Source: Reyranella sp.
GTDB lineage: Bacteria > Pseudomonadota > Alphaproteobacteria > Reyranellales > Reyranellaceae
Assembly: GCF_004296935.1 (NCBI RefSeq)
Contig: NZ_SCVH01000075.1
Span: forward strand, 1 to 64,000
Direction: 5' to 3'
Length of the DNA stretch: 64,000 bases
The notes under the pieces are model-generated. The model saw nothing but the letters and a program-made list of their open reading frames with translations. It did not search any database and was not told the DNA's origin. The position numbers and the translations under genes are program-made. Positions 17,143 to 26,416 of the stretch are shown here, one piece after another (within the stretch, counting starts at the first letter, position 1; each line of letters begins with the position of its first letter).

Positions 17143-18048
17143 ATGCTGAAGCTTCCCCCCCTGATAGAGCTACGTGCCTTCGAGGCGGCGGCACGACATA
17201 TGAGCTTCAAGAAAGCGGCTGCCGAGCTTTGCGTAACGCCAACCGCAGTCAGCCATCAGATACGGCTGCTTGAGCGATATTGTGGGCAGCCGCTTTTTCG
17301 ACGTCGGCCGCGACCGCTGACGCTGACCGAAGTGGGAGCACGCTTGTTTCCCGTAATTCACGACGGGCTCGGAGCGTTCGCCACAGCCGTCGCGACTGTG
17401 AAGCGCGACGGAGGGAAGCAACCGCTTCGAATAACGACAACCAACGCCTTTGCCAGTCGATGGCTCGTACCGCGCCTGTCTCTCTGGCATAGGCAACGCG
17501 GCGTGTTGCCCTTGGAGGTTATAGGCACGGACGCAGTTTTGGACCTCCACGGCGGCGATGCGGACGTCGCCATCCGAAACGCTGCAACCCTTCCGACAGA
17601 TGGCGTTGCAAAACAGCTCTTCCGTGACTCGTTCTGGCCCGTGTGCAGTCCCCGGCTACTTTCGTCGGGTCGTCCGCTCAAGCGAGCGGAGGACCTTCGC
17701 GGTCAAGTCCTCGTCCACTTTCACTGGCCCCCGTTTGTCCCTCATGCCGCGACATGGCAGCGATGGTTCACGGCCGCCCGACGCAGATGGCGAGCTGTGC
17801 CGGATTTCAGCGAAATGAATCACCTAAGCTTTCGCGAAGAGCTGCATGCGATAGAAGCGGTGCTCGCTGGACAAGGCATCGGCATGTTCAGCGACCTGCT
17901 TGTCGGTGACGAACTGAAAGCCGGTACCTTGATGAAGGCGCTCGACCTCAAGCTGTCGGGCTTCGGCTTCTATTTGGTCCATTCGTTCGGCCATCCGCGC
18001 GGGCGGGAAATAGCTGCACTTTCAACCTGGCTGCAGTCTGCCAGGTAA
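17143..18048 (+). CDS. LysR-family transcriptional regulator (GcvA-like)
   Basis: A 301-residue regulator. The N-terminal winged helix-turn-helix starts PPLIELRAFEAAARHMSF with KKAAAELCVTPTAVSHQI, the pattern of the GcvA-like subgroup. The C-terminal effector domain begins near residue 92. It is divergent from the BBE oxidase, with a palindrome between them (17113-17131), so that gene is its likely target. GGGGAG touches the ATG, an unusually short spacing. The gene is visibly less GC-rich than its neighbours. Confidence 0.9.
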   Translation: MLKLPPLIELRAFEAAARHMSFKKAAAELCVTPTAVSHQIRLLERYCGQPLFRRRPRPLTLTEVGARLFPVIHDGLGAFATAVATVKRDGGKQPLRITTTNAFASRWLVPRLSLWHRQRGVLPLEVIGTDAVLDLHGGDADVAIRNAATLPTDGVAKQLFRDSFWPVCSPRLLSSGRPLKRAEDLRGQVLVHFHWPPFVPHAATWQRWFTAARRRWRAVPDFSEMNHLSFREELHAIEAVLAGQGIGMFSDLLVGDELKAGTLMKALDLKLSGFGFYLVHSFGHPRGREIAALSTWLQSAR

Positions 18049-18347
18049 GGCTTCTTGGAGGAGAGCCAGGAAAATGGCCGATTTCCGCTTCGGGTCATGA
18101 AGCGACGTGATGACTGGTCGCCGAAATGTCCTCTTTGGCCTCGGAAGCGGACATCTCGGGCGGTCACGGGGGCTAGGGGTCAAGCCGCGTAGCCGGTTGG
18201 TCAAGATCGGCGAGCAGCGACTGCAACCAGTTCCTACGGTCGAGAAGTTCCGCCGCGCCCGGTCAATAGCGCACCCTATCGACGTCGCCCAGTCGAGATG
18301 CCGCGCTGCGCTGGCAGTGCTTGCGCCACTAGATGTGGGAAGCTCTC
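18049..18347. other. 299-base gap with repeat sequences, no gene seen
   Basis: No coding frame here is convincing on either strand. The stretch holds the second copy of the dispersed repeat (18080-18110). An imperfect palindrome at 18126-18154 (ATGTCCTCTT to GAAGCGGACAT) belongs to the same kind of element. Confidence 0.5.
18080..18154. repeat. Dispersed intergenic repeat, copy 2, with palindrome
   Basis: 18080-18110 matches the repeat at 14392-14421. Sixteen bases later, ATGTCCTCTTT and GAAGCGGACAT form an imperfect inverted repeat at 18126-18154 (revcomp of the right arm is ATGTCCGCTTC). Together they look like a degenerate mobile or REP-type intergenic element. Confidence 0.48.
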
Positions 18348-18677
18348 TCAGCGGCTGATGAGCGCTTGCGCGACGGGCACGAGGATCGCCAGCACGACGG
18401 CGGCAATTGCTGCCCAGCCCGCGATCCGCGCCCATGTAAGCGTCGCACTCTGCTGTTGGCTCGACGCCCGCGCCAATCGGAGCATCTCAGTCTGCTGCTC
18501 GACCTGCTCGCTGGTCCGTTGCGCAACCCAGTCCTCAACGTCTCTCCGGGTCATTACGCCAGACGCCATGTGCTGGACGGTCGCGCCGAGCCCAGGGCCA
18601 GAGTTCGCCAACTTCATTTGCACCATGGCGAGGCCTAGCTTTTCGAGTTCAGCCCGCTGCTGATCTATAAGTGCCAT
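18348..18677 (-). CDS. Small C-terminally anchored membrane protein
   Basis: A 109-residue product. The N-terminal two-thirds is helical and polar (QQRAELEKLGLAMVQMKLAN, then DVEDWVAQRTSEQVEQQTEM). One transmembrane helix lies at the C-terminus (IAGWAAIAAVVLAILVPVA, about 87-105). Tail-anchored helical proteins of this kind occur beside many accessory genes; I assign no function. The start at 18677 is the first that removes a Cys-rich, non-helical leader, but its ribosome site is weak. It is divergent from the unknown gene at 18758, 80 bases apart. Confidence 0.6.
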   Translation of the reverse strand: MALIDQQRAELEKLGLAMVQMKLANSGPGLGATVQHMASGVMTRRDVEDWVAQRTSEQVEQQTEMLRLARASSQQQSATLTWARIAGWAAIAAVVLAILVPVAQALISR

Positions 18678-18757
18678 CACCGGCAGTGTGTGGCACACGT
18701 CGTGCTGTGGCAACATCTTCGCGCGATGGTAAGGATCGCCATAGAGGAGACCGCCGC

Positions 18758-19519
18758 ATGACACCAAATAATGCTACGCAGGGTCCTATCGACCTATTGC
18801 AATTCGTCAGCGCGGAGCATCAGCAGTTCCTGATCTCTATGGTGAAATCCCGACCGGAGTTTGACGCTCATTCTCACCTGCAGGGCTTGTTCCAAGCCGT
18901 GTTGTCCCAGACTGAGGTCCCGGAAGACGACATGGTATTGATCCAGCTGCTGGTCTTCATTCACTACCATTTTGTTTATTCTCACGCTTGCCTCTTCCGG
19001 TGTCACCTTTCGGAAGCATTTGCATCGGCTCGATCAGCGATTGATGCGGCTCTGATCGGCGCATTCATCATCGATGATCGTTCCCTTCAAGTGCAGTACT
19101 TGAAGCGGGAGGCACCCTTCAACAATCTCGCGCGGCACTTGGGCAATATGGTTCGAGAGAAAAAGCCAATGCCTCACCGTCTCGTTCCGGCGCTCCGAGA
19201 AGTCCACGGCAATATCAGCCGCTTTGCCAGCCACGCTGACATCGACAGCTTCATGCATAGGGTAGAAATCACAGAGAAGGATGAAAAGCCGCTTGTTCAA
19301 ATTCAGTATTTCCAGTTTTCGCGCAACGATGCCCAGCGCAAGCTTCACTTCGTTCAGCTGCTGTTGTCGTTCGTGCTGGTCCTCGACGTTTTTTCGGACT
19401 TCTTAGTCAGCCAGCTAAAGTCAGTCCCCAAGCAATGGCAGGATGAACTTCGTGGGCTCGGCCAGGCGCTCGAGAGAGGGCGGGACGAGATAAAAAAGCA
19501 GCTGCCTGCCGACACTTAG
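18758..19519 (+). CDS. Hypothetical helical protein
   Basis: A 253-residue, mostly alpha-helical protein with a well-placed GAGGAG 8 bases before the ATG. Landmarks are VFIHYHFVYSHACLFRCHLSE, then AFASARSAIDAALIGAFIIDD (about 80-115), and a Lys/Arg-rich C-terminal helix (LGQALERGRDEIKKQL). I do not recognise the family; the central helices faintly recall HEPN-like or DUF5677-type proteins, at low confidence. Base composition and codon choice are clearly less GC-rich than the flanks, which suggests acquisition by transfer. Confidence 0.68.
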   Translation: MTPNNATQGPIDLLQFVSAEHQQFLISMVKSRPEFDAHSHLQGLFQAVLSQTEVPEDDMVLIQLLVFIHYHFVYSHACLFRCHLSEAFASARSAIDAALIGAFIIDDRSLQVQYLKREAPFNNLARHLGNMVREKKPMPHRLVPALREVHGNISRFASHADIDSFMHRVEITEKDEKPLVQIQYFQFSRNDAQRKLHFVQLLLSFVLVLDVFSDFLVSQLKSVPKQWQDELRGLGQALERGRDEIKKQLPADT

Positions 19520-19598
19520 GCGTGATGGCCCGTCGAGCGGCTGGCCATGCACGCCGTTGTCGAAGTCGAAAGTGGACCGAAGAAGTGGAAGGGTCAGA

Positions 19599-20636
19599 TC
19601 AATTAAGCCGCACCGCCTGCGCCATCACTTCGATCGCCTCGGGCTGGCGTGACCGCACATTGAGCGTATCGGCGCCGCAGTCCTCCCAGGCGCGGTAGCG
19701 TTCGCGGATGCGGGCCGGCGGACCGACGATGGATTTCATGTCGACCCATTCGTCGGGCACCGTGGCGATGGCCTCATCCTTGTGGCCGGCAAGATAGAGT
19801 TCCTGGATGCGCTTGGCCGCATCGCCGAAGCCGCGGCGCACCATGATGTCGTTGTGGAAGTTCTTGGTCTTGTGGCCCATGCCGCCGACGTAGAGCGCGA
19901 TCTCGGGCTTCAGGCGTGCGAGGGCGCCTTTCACGTCGTTGTCGACCTCGACGTGGACGTTGGCGGCGATGGCGAAGTCCTTGAAACCCTTGCCGTTGCC
20001 GGCGCGCCTAAAACCTTCTTCGAGCCATGGCCGGTATTCATCCATGGCGCCGGGCATGAACCCCATGGGCAGCCAGCCGTCGGCGATCTCGGCGGTCAGC
20101 TTCACCGTCGCTTCGTTGCCGGTGGCGAGATAGATCGGGATGTCGGGGTTCATGTGCAGGATGGATTTCAGCGGCTTGCCGATGCCCATGGCGCCGGGGC
20201 CGGTGTAGGGCAGCGAAATCTCGCGGCCCTCGTGGCTGACGGGTCCCTCGCGTTTGAAGATTTTGCGCATGATCGTGACGTAGTCGCGCATGCGCCAGTA
20301 GGGCTTGCCCCAAGGCTGGCCGTACCAGCCCTCGACGATCTGCGGACCCGACACGCCGATGCCGGCGAGGAAGCGGCCGCCGCCGGCCATGGCATCGACG
20401 GTCGCGGCCGACATGGCGGCGTTGGCGGGCGTGCGGGCGGCGAGCTGCATGATGCCGGTGCCGAGCTTTATCCGTTTGGTGTGGGCGGCGAGGAAGGCGA
20501 GCGGCGTCACCGCGTCGGAGCCGTAGGCCTCGGCCGTCCACACCGAATCGTAGCCCAACTCCTCGGCGCGCTGCACCAGCTTCACGGGGATATCGAGGGC
20601 GGCGCGGGAATAGCCGATGGAGAGGCCCAGCTTCAT
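19599..20636 (-). CDS. LLM-class F420-type oxidoreductase
   Basis: A 345-residue luciferase-like monooxygenase-fold protein. The N-terminus MKLGLSIGYSRAALDIPVKLVQRAEELGYDSVWTAEAYG is typical, followed by KRIKLGTGIMQLAARTPANAAMSAATVDAMAGGRF-type and GIGVSGPQIVEGWYG motifs. Members use F420 or FMN to oxidise or reduce small molecules; annotation by cofactor is uncertain in alphaproteobacteria. A truncated duplicate of its 3' end lies 6.8 kb away at 12750-12832. It is divergent from the SGNH gene. Confidence 0.88.
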   Translation of the reverse strand: MKLGLSIGYSRAALDIPVKLVQRAEELGYDSVWTAEAYGSDAVTPLAFLAAHTKRIKLGTGIMQLAARTPANAAMSAATVDAMAGGGRFLAGIGVSGPQIVEGWYGQPWGKPYWRMRDYVTIMRKIFKREGPVSHEGREISLPYTGPGAMGIGKPLKSILHMNPDIPIYLATGNEATVKLTAEIADGWLPMGFMPGAMDEYRPWLEEGFRRAGNGKGFKDFAIAANVHVEVDNDVKGALARLKPEIALYVGGMGHKTKNFHNDIMVRRGFGDAAKRIQELYLAGHKDEAIATVPDEWVDMKSIVGPPARIRERYRAWEDCGADTLNVRSRQPEAIEVMAQAVRLN

Positions 20637-20704
20637 TGTCGTTTCCTCCTAGGAGACCAGACCGTACCATCCGACGGCGGCGGACGACCAACAGGGAACA
20701 TCGA

Positions 20705-21784
20705 TTGAAATCTGTCCTGCGATTTGTCGGCCAGGCGCTCGCCCAGACGCTCGCCATTGGGGCGATCACCCTGGTGCTGGATTTCGTCCTGACGGCGACG
20801 CTCTTCTCGAGCCTCAAGAAGTCCTGGGCGGAGGCGGCCCGGCCCGGGGTCTATATGCCGGCTGCCCACCATCACGATCTCGTCCCCAACCGTGAGCTCG
20901 TGCGCGTCTGGGGCAGGGTCCGCTATCCGTGGAAGACCGACCGGTTTGGATTCCGCACCGGCGATTGCGCGCCGGGCGAACCAGAGAAGGGGCGACAGGC
21001 GGTCTTCGTCGTGGGTGATTCCTTCAGCGAGGCGCTGGGCTCGAGCTATGAGCAGAGCTTCGTCGGGTTGATGGCGTGTGACGCAGCGAGGCAGGGCAAG
21101 GCGGTCTATAATCTCGGCGTCGCCTCTTATAGCCCGGCGATCTATCATCAGAAGATCCGCGCCGCCGCCCAGCGGCTGGGGATCACGCCGGCCGAGATTT
21201 TTGTCTTCCTCGACCTCTCGGACATCGATGACGACGCCAACGTCTATCGCGAGAGCGGCGGGGGCGGCGGCGCGAGTGTCGCCAAGGCCGATCGCTGGGC
21301 GGTTCCCTGGGACGAGATCGGACTCTTTTTCGTCAACAACTTCGCGGTCGTTCATCTTGCTCACGACCTCTCCGTGGCCTCCTCCTTCAATCAGCAGATG
21401 TCGTTTGGCCGGCCCCGCGCGCGCTGGGCGTTCGATCCGGTGCTGCTGGAGGACTGGGGCCGGCGCGGCCTGGAAGTGGCGGGCGGCAATCTCGACAAGG
21501 TCGTGGCGATCTGCCGGGACTGGCAGTGCCGCGTCACCCTGGTGGTCTATCCCTGGCCGGACAATGTCGCCGTGGGCGACCGCGACAGCCTCCAGGTCCG
21601 GCACTGGCGCGACTGGGCGGCGGCGCGCGGCGTGCGCTTCGTCGACGGCTTCGCGCCCTTCTTCCGTGGCCCGCCCGAGGCGGCGATCGCCCGGTACTTC
21701 ATCCCGGGCGATGTCCATTTTACGGAGGCCGGCAACCGGCTGCTCTATGACGAGGTAAGAATGGCTACGGGCGGCAAATGGTAG
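20705..21784 (+). CDS. SGNH-hydrolase-fold protein, membrane anchored
   Basis: A 359-residue protein starting at TTG, chosen because AGGGAA lies 6 bases upstream and because earlier ATG codons would overlap the divergent gene. One transmembrane segment lies near 8-30 (LAQTLAIGAITLVLDFVLTATLF). The GDSFSEA nucleophile motif is near residue 104 and the catalytic Asp-His pair in GDVHFTEAG near 335. AlgX/DltD-like SGNH proteins act as O-acetyltransferases or esterases on envelope polymers; that role is inferred. A DxDD-rich stretch (DLSDIDDDAN) sits mid-protein. Confidence 0.75.
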   Translation: MKSVLRFVGQALAQTLAIGAITLVLDFVLTATLFSSLKKSWAEAARPGVYMPAAHHHDLVPNRELVRVWGRVRYPWKTDRFGFRTGDCAPGEPEKGRQAVFVVGDSFSEALGSSYEQSFVGLMACDAARQGKAVYNLGVASYSPAIYHQKIRAAAQRLGITPAEIFVFLDLSDIDDDANVYRESGGGGGASVAKADRWAVPWDEIGLFFVNNFAVVHLAHDLSVASSFNQQMSFGRPRARWAFDPVLLEDWGRRGLEVAGGNLDKVVAICRDWQCRVTLVVYPWPDNVAVGDRDSLQVRHWRDWAAARGVRFVDGFAPFFRGPPEAAIARYFIPGDVHFTEAGNRLLYDEVRMATGGKW

Positions 21785-21794
21785 GGCCGGCTTT

Positions 21795-22088
21795 CTAGGA
21801 GACCATCACGTACCAGCCCTGGGCGATGTGGCCCGCGCCGCCGGCGGCCGCCTTGACCCGGATCTTCCTGGCCAGCACGTCGAGCGAGGCGCCGGGCTCG
21901 ACCCGGATCGTCCGCGCCGCGCCATCGGCTTCGACGATCAATCCGTCGGTGGCGTGAATCCGGTAGATCGAGGGCTTGTCGGGGGCCAGCAGCACGGTCT
22001 GCCAGCGCGTCGACCCGGCCACGATCCGTCCCGCCGGCACTTGTATGCCGACGCTGTCGGCGGGGGCGCTGTGCGGTTGCTTGGCCAT
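21795..22088 (-). CDS. Conserved hypothetical protein
   Basis: A 97-residue soluble, beta-rich protein (SIYRIHATDGLIVEADG, RTIRVEPGASLDVLARKIRV, GHIAQGWYVMVS). The start at 22088 has CGGAGA five bases upstream. The stop of the larger helicase gene lies 14 bases before this ATG on the same strand, so it is the last gene of that unit. It converges on the SGNH gene with 10 bases between. No function can be read. Confidence 0.7.
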   Translation of the reverse strand: MAKQPHSAPADSVGIQVPAGRIVAGSTRWQTVLLAPDKPSIYRIHATDGLIVEADGAARTIRVEPGASLDVLARKIRVKAAAGGAGHIAQGWYVMVS

Positions 22089-22101
22089 GCAATTCTCCGG
22101 T

Positions 22102-24888
22102 TCAGGCATCCGTAGAGGACAGGAAATCGCGCGTCGCCGCCACTGCGTCGGCGAGGCCGACGCGGTCGACGCTGACCCCCGGCGGAAAGGCGCCGAGCAG
22201 CCGCGTCGGCAGGCGCGAGTCCAGCATCACGAACACGCCGCGATCGTCGCCACGGCGGATCAGCCTGCCATAGGCCTGTTTCAGGCGAAGTCGCGCCAGC
22301 ATGTCATCGTAGGCGGTGGCGCCCGCACCTGCGGCTTTCCACGCCGCTTTCCGGGCGCGATGGAGAATGTCGGGGCGTGGCCACGGCACGCGGTCGAACA
22401 CGATCAGCCTGAGCGAGCGTCCCGGCACATCGACGCCGTCGCGCACGGCATCTGTGCCGAGCAGGCAGGAATGCTCTTCGGCGCGGAAGATGTCGACCAG
22501 AGTGGCCGCGTCCATGCCACCCACATGCTGCGCGTAAAGAGGCAAGCCCGCTTCTTCCAACGCCGGTGCGATGCGCTGGTGCACGGCGCGCAATCTTCCG
22601 ATGGCGGTGAACAGCCCCAGCGCGCCACCACCCGCCGCCACGAACAGTTCGCGGTAAGCCGCCGCCACCTGGTCGGAATCGTCGCGCCGCACGTCCTTGA
22701 CGATCAGCACCTTGGTGGCATGGGCATAGTCGAACGGCGAGGCCATCGACGCACGCATTGCCGGTTGAAGCAGGTGTTTTGTACCGGTTCGCGCCTCGGC
22801 CACCGCCCAATCGGCGTTCATGTCGGGCGCCTCGTCGTTGGCGGCGGCCGGCACGCCCAACGAATCGCGCAAGGTCGCCGAGGTGATGACCGCGCCGTGC
22901 GACGGCCGGATCACCGAATTCACGAACGGCTCGGTGGGATCGAGATAGTGGCGGTACATGCCGACATCGACCTCGCGCTGCTGGCTGCGCTCGACGGCGA
23001 ACCAGTCGACGAAGGCGGGGTCAGGATCGTTGTGCAGACCGCGCAGCATGGCGCGCCAGGCTTCGAGCGTGACTTCGCACCGGTTAGTGAGCGAACGGGC
23101 CACACCTTCGATGCGCCCGCGCTGGCCGGAATCGAGCGACTCGGCTTCGGTCTCGAGCTTGGCGCGCAAGGCCTGGCGCAGGCGGCGCACCGGCACCAGC
23201 ATCTGCTCCAGCGACTGGGCGAGCTGGTCGGCGGCTTCGATGAGGCCGGGATTGAGCGGCCGCACGTCGCATTCCTGGCCAAAACCCTGGTCGTCGCCGG
23301 CCGACCGGGCGCGGACCTGCTGGCGCACGAGCGCCAGGAACTCCTCGGCCGGGCCCAGCACCGTGCCGTCGGCCAGCCGCGTCTGCCAGTTGGTGCCGGG
23401 CAGGCGTTGCGCTAGATCGAGCAGCCGCTTCAGCGCGTTCAGAGCTTCGACATCCTCGCCCAAAAGATCGCTGACGCGCCGTTCGAGGCCGCGGGCGCGG
23501 CTGCCGCGCCGTCCCTCGGCGCCCAGGATCCAGCGCCGGAGGTCGGAAGCCTCGACGCCGCTCAGGTGCGCACCGAAAGCGCCGTCGGCGGCATCGAACA
23601 AGTGATGGCCCTCGTCGAAGACGTAGCGCAACGGTCGCGTCGCATCGTCGAGGCCGCCCATCGCCGCCTGGATCATCACCAGCGCGTGGTTGGCGATCAC
23701 GATGTCGGCCTGGCGGGCGCGACGGATGGTGCGTTCGACGAAGCACTTCCGGTAGTGCTCGCAAGCCGAATAGATGCACTCGCCGCGCCGGTCGGCGAGA
23801 CGGGTGACGCGACTGCGGCCGACGAGGTCGAGCAGCCAGGCGGGGAGATCGCCTCCGATCATGTCGCCGTCGCGGCTGGCCAGCGCCCAGCGCGCCAGCA
23901 GGCCGAGGCCGACGGCGTTCTCCGGCTGCAGGCCGCTTCGCTGCACCGCCTCCTGGAAGTTCAGCAGGCAGAGATAGTTCTCGCGGCCCTTCCGGATCAC
24001 CACGCGGCGGCGCTTTTCGGACGAATCGCGATGCAGCCGGTCGAGTTCGTTGTCGATCTGGCGCTGCAGGTTGCGGGTGTAGGTGGCGATCCACACCGGC
24101 GCGCCGTTCTTCTCGGCCCACAGCGACGCAGGCGCGACGTAGCCCAATGTCTTGCCGACGCCCGTGCCGGCTTCGACCAGCACGACGTTGGGCTTGTCCT
24201 CTTCCTCGCGGGGCGCGAAGGCCTGGCTGGCGGCGGATGCGTAGTCGCTCTGGGTCGGTCGCGCCTCGGCCATGTTGGGGCCGGCCGAGATCATTTGCGC
24301 CAGACGCAACCGCGCCTCGCGCGACTCGACGGGTGCGCTGCCCGGCGGTGGTGCGGGTGGCGGTTCCTCCCATTGCGGCAGGGTGCGCCAGACATCGAGG
24401 CCGGCGCCGGGTCGCGGCTTCCTGGCGGCTTGTTCGATACCCAGCGCCGCCAGGACCACGTCACCCCATGGCCACTTGCCTCGCGCCATGGCGAGTGCTG
24501 TGTCCTTCAGGTCGGGCGACGCCAACGCCGCCATATCGTCCAATTCGTTGAGCAGGGCGCGTGCGACCTCGGGCAGGCTCGCCACCTCTTCTTCGGGCGT
24601 GGCCGGGATCGGTAGATCGAGCGCCTCGCAGAGGCCGCGTGGGGTCGGCAGACAGAAGGTCGCCGGTCGCACGAAGGCGTAAAGTTCCAGCAGGTCGCGC
24701 GCCGGCAGATCGTCGAGCCCGAGCCGCGCCGCGACCGCAGGCGCGTGGCAGACCAATGGGCCACTGCCGGCGGCGCGCAAGGCGGCGTCGGACGCCGACA
24801 CGCGCTCGATGCGGCCATCCGGCAGGCGCCACAAGGCGCCGCGCGCCGTTGCGATCAAGGCCGGCCAGGTTGGAGGGGAAGACGCCAT
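22102..24888 (-). CDS. DinG/XPD-like Fe-S DNA helicase
   Basis: A 928-residue superfamily 2 helicase. After a long N-terminal region, Walker A is in EAGTGVGKTLGYVAPA (near 240). The Fe-S cluster region has clustered Cys residues in GECIYSACEHYRKCF (near 376-392), the Walker B is DEGHH (near 424), and motif VI is QAYGRLIRRGDDRG near the C-terminus. DinG-type enzymes unwind 5'-3' on R-loops or forked DNA. Family members are usually around 640-950 residues. The start at 24888 is chosen over 24909; neither has a good ribosome site. The amine oxidase gene starts divergently only 30 bases away. Confidence 0.9.
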   Translation of the reverse strand: MASSPPTWPALIATARGALWRLPDGRIERVSASDAALRAAGSGPLVCHAPAVAARLGLDDLPARDLLELYAFVRPATFCLPTPRGLCEALDLPIPATPEEEVASLPEVARALLNELDDMAALASPDLKDTALAMARGKWPWGDVVLAALGIEQAARKPRPGAGLDVWRTLPQWEEPPPAPPPGSAPVESREARLRLAQMISAGPNMAEARPTQSDYASAASQAFAPREEEDKPNVVLVEAGTGVGKTLGYVAPASLWAEKNGAPVWIATYTRNLQRQIDNELDRLHRDSSEKRRRVVIRKGRENYLCLLNFQEAVQRSGLQPENAVGLGLLARWALASRDGDMIGGDLPAWLLDLVGRSRVTRLADRRGECIYSACEHYRKCFVERTIRRARQADIVIANHALVMIQAAMGGLDDATRPLRYVFDEGHHLFDAADGAFGAHLSGVEASDLRRWILGAEGRRGSRARGLERRVSDLLGEDVEALNALKRLLDLAQRLPGTNWQTRLADGTVLGPAEEFLALVRQQVRARSAGDDQGFGQECDVRPLNPGLIEAADQLAQSLEQMLVPVRRLRQALRAKLETEAESLDSGQRGRIEGVARSLTNRCEVTLEAWRAMLRGLHNDPDPAFVDWFAVERSQQREVDVGMYRHYLDPTEPFVNSVIRPSHGAVITSATLRDSLGVPAAANDEAPDMNADWAVAEARTGTKHLLQPAMRASMASPFDYAHATKVLIVKDVRRDDSDQVAAAYRELFVAAGGGALGLFTAIGRLRAVHQRIAPALEEAGLPLYAQHVGGMDAATLVDIFRAEEHSCLLGTDAVRDGVDVPGRSLRLIVFDRVPWPRPDILHRARKAAWKAAGAGATAYDDMLARLRLKQAYGRLIRRGDDRGVFVMLDSRLPTRLLGAFPPGVSVDRVGLADAVAATRDFLSSTDA

Positions 24889-24918
24889 TTCGGTTTCGAT
24901 AGCATACAATGGCTGTCA

Positions 24919-26247
24919 ATGACCTTGCCCCGCAGGTTTCTCGATCGCCGCAGCCTGTTGATGTCCGCTTTGGGAACGGCCGTTGCGTTGCCGGCCCATG
25001 CGGCCGATCCCGACGTGGCGATCGTGGGTGCCGGCGTGGCCGGTCTCGCCGCGGCGCGAACCCTGATGGCGGCGGGCAAGAGCGTGCAGGTGGTCGAGGT
25101 GCGCGAGCGCATCGGCGGCCGTGCTTTCACTGACAGCACGACCTTCGGCTTTCCCTTCGATCATGGGGCGCAATGGATCGAGGCCGGCAAGATCAATCCA
25201 GCCATGGCGATCGTGCGCGAGGCGGCCGCCAAGGCGATCCTCGACCGGTCCGAGCAGGCCATGTACCTCGCGGGCAAGGAACTCTCGAAAGAGGATTATG
25301 AGCGTTTCGAGAAGATCGCCAACGAGGCCACGCGCCGGATCGCCGAGGCGCTGAAGAAGCAGCCCGACGTGGCGGTCGGCCGGCTGCTGGTACCGCAGGA
25401 CTCCCTGGAACGCCTGGCCTACGCGATGGTCGGGCCGCTGGAGCAGGGCGTCGAGAATGGTGAGCTGTCGGCGCGCGACTTCACCCGCCAGCCCGAGGCC
25501 GAGCCGCAATACGCCATCGCCGAGGGCATGGGCGCGATGATCGCGCGCTGGGGCGCCAAGGTGCCGGTGAAGCTGGGCGCCCGCGTCGTCAGGATCGATT
25601 CGACCGGCACCCAGGTAGCGCTCGAGACCACCGCGGGCCAGATCCGCGCCCGGGCCGCCATCGTCACCGTGCCGACCGGCGTTCTGGCGACCGGCAATTT
25701 CGGCTTCGCGCCGCAATTGAGCGCCGCCAGGCGCGAGGCCATCGCCCAGCTGCCGATGGCATCCTTCAACAAGGTGGCCCTGCTGTTCTCGCGCAAGGTG
25801 ATCGACGCCCCGGCGGGCCGTAGCGTGACCGCGCTGACAGGCAAGGGATTCGCCTTCGACGCCATCGTGCGGCCGGCCAATCGCGATGCCGCGATCGTCT
25901 TCATCGGCGGCGCGCAGGCCCGCGCACTCGAGGAGGAGGGCGGGCGTGCCGCGGTCACCTTCGCCTTGTCGGCACTGGCGGAGATCTTCGGCGACGATCT
26001 GCGGGGCGCCCTCGCGCAGTCGCACGCCACCCGCTGGGGCCGGGATCCTTACGCGCTGGGCTCGTGGTCGGTGGCCCGGCCCGGCCACGCCGACAAGCGC
26101 GCGGTGCTGGCGCAGCCGCATCACGACCGCGTCTTCTTCGCCGGCGAGGCGACCGATCCGGTGTGGGCGACGCGGGTGGGCGGCGCCTATGCCTCGGGTT
26201 TGCGCGCCGCCAAGGAGGCTTTGGCCTTGCTGGGCGCGAAGCGATAG
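24919..26247 (+). CDS. Flavin amine oxidase, Tat-exported
   Basis: A 442-residue FAD-dependent amine oxidase-fold protein. It starts with a twin-arginine-like signal (DRRSLLMSALGTAVALPAHA). The dinucleotide motif VAIVGAGVAGLAAARTL is followed by ERIGGRAFTD, and GRDPYALGSWS with FFAGEATDPVWATRVGGAYASGLRAA forms the C-terminal FAD site. Periplasmic oxidation of primary or polyamines to aldehydes is the usual role; the substrate is unknown. There is no clear ribosome site, and the start lies 30 bases from the divergent helicase start. Confidence 0.87.
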   Translation: MTLPRRFLDRRSLLMSALGTAVALPAHAADPDVAIVGAGVAGLAAARTLMAAGKSVQVVEVRERIGGRAFTDSTTFGFPFDHGAQWIEAGKINPAMAIVREAAAKAILDRSEQAMYLAGKELSKEDYERFEKIANEATRRIAEALKKQPDVAVGRLLVPQDSLERLAYAMVGPLEQGVENGELSARDFTRQPEAEPQYAIAEGMGAMIARWGAKVPVKLGARVVRIDSTGTQVALETTAGQIRARAAIVTVPTGVLATGNFGFAPQLSAARREAIAQLPMASFNKVALLFSRKVIDAPAGRSVTALTGKGFAFDAIVRPANRDAAIVFIGGAQARALEEEGGRAAVTFALSALAEIFGDDLRGALAQSHATRWGRDPYALGSWSVARPGHADKRAVLAQPHHDRVFFAGEATDPVWATRVGGAYASGLRAAKEALALLGAKR

Positions 26248-26416
26248 CGTGGCGCACCATGGCCGGAAGGCCGCCGGCGGCGATCACGACGGGCTTGTTC
26301 ATGACTCGCTAGGCGCTGTGGGCCGGCGGTGCCTTTGCCGCAATCGGCCGGCACGTTGGATTGCCGATTAGCTACAATCGCGCTCTACTGCGACAGGGAA
26401 GTTGGGAAAGCCTTTG

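Noticed and set aside
26248-26302. Possible short minus-strand gene starting MNKPVVIAAGGLPAM
   Set aside because: It soon becomes Arg/Pro-rich and runs antisense to the amine oxidase.
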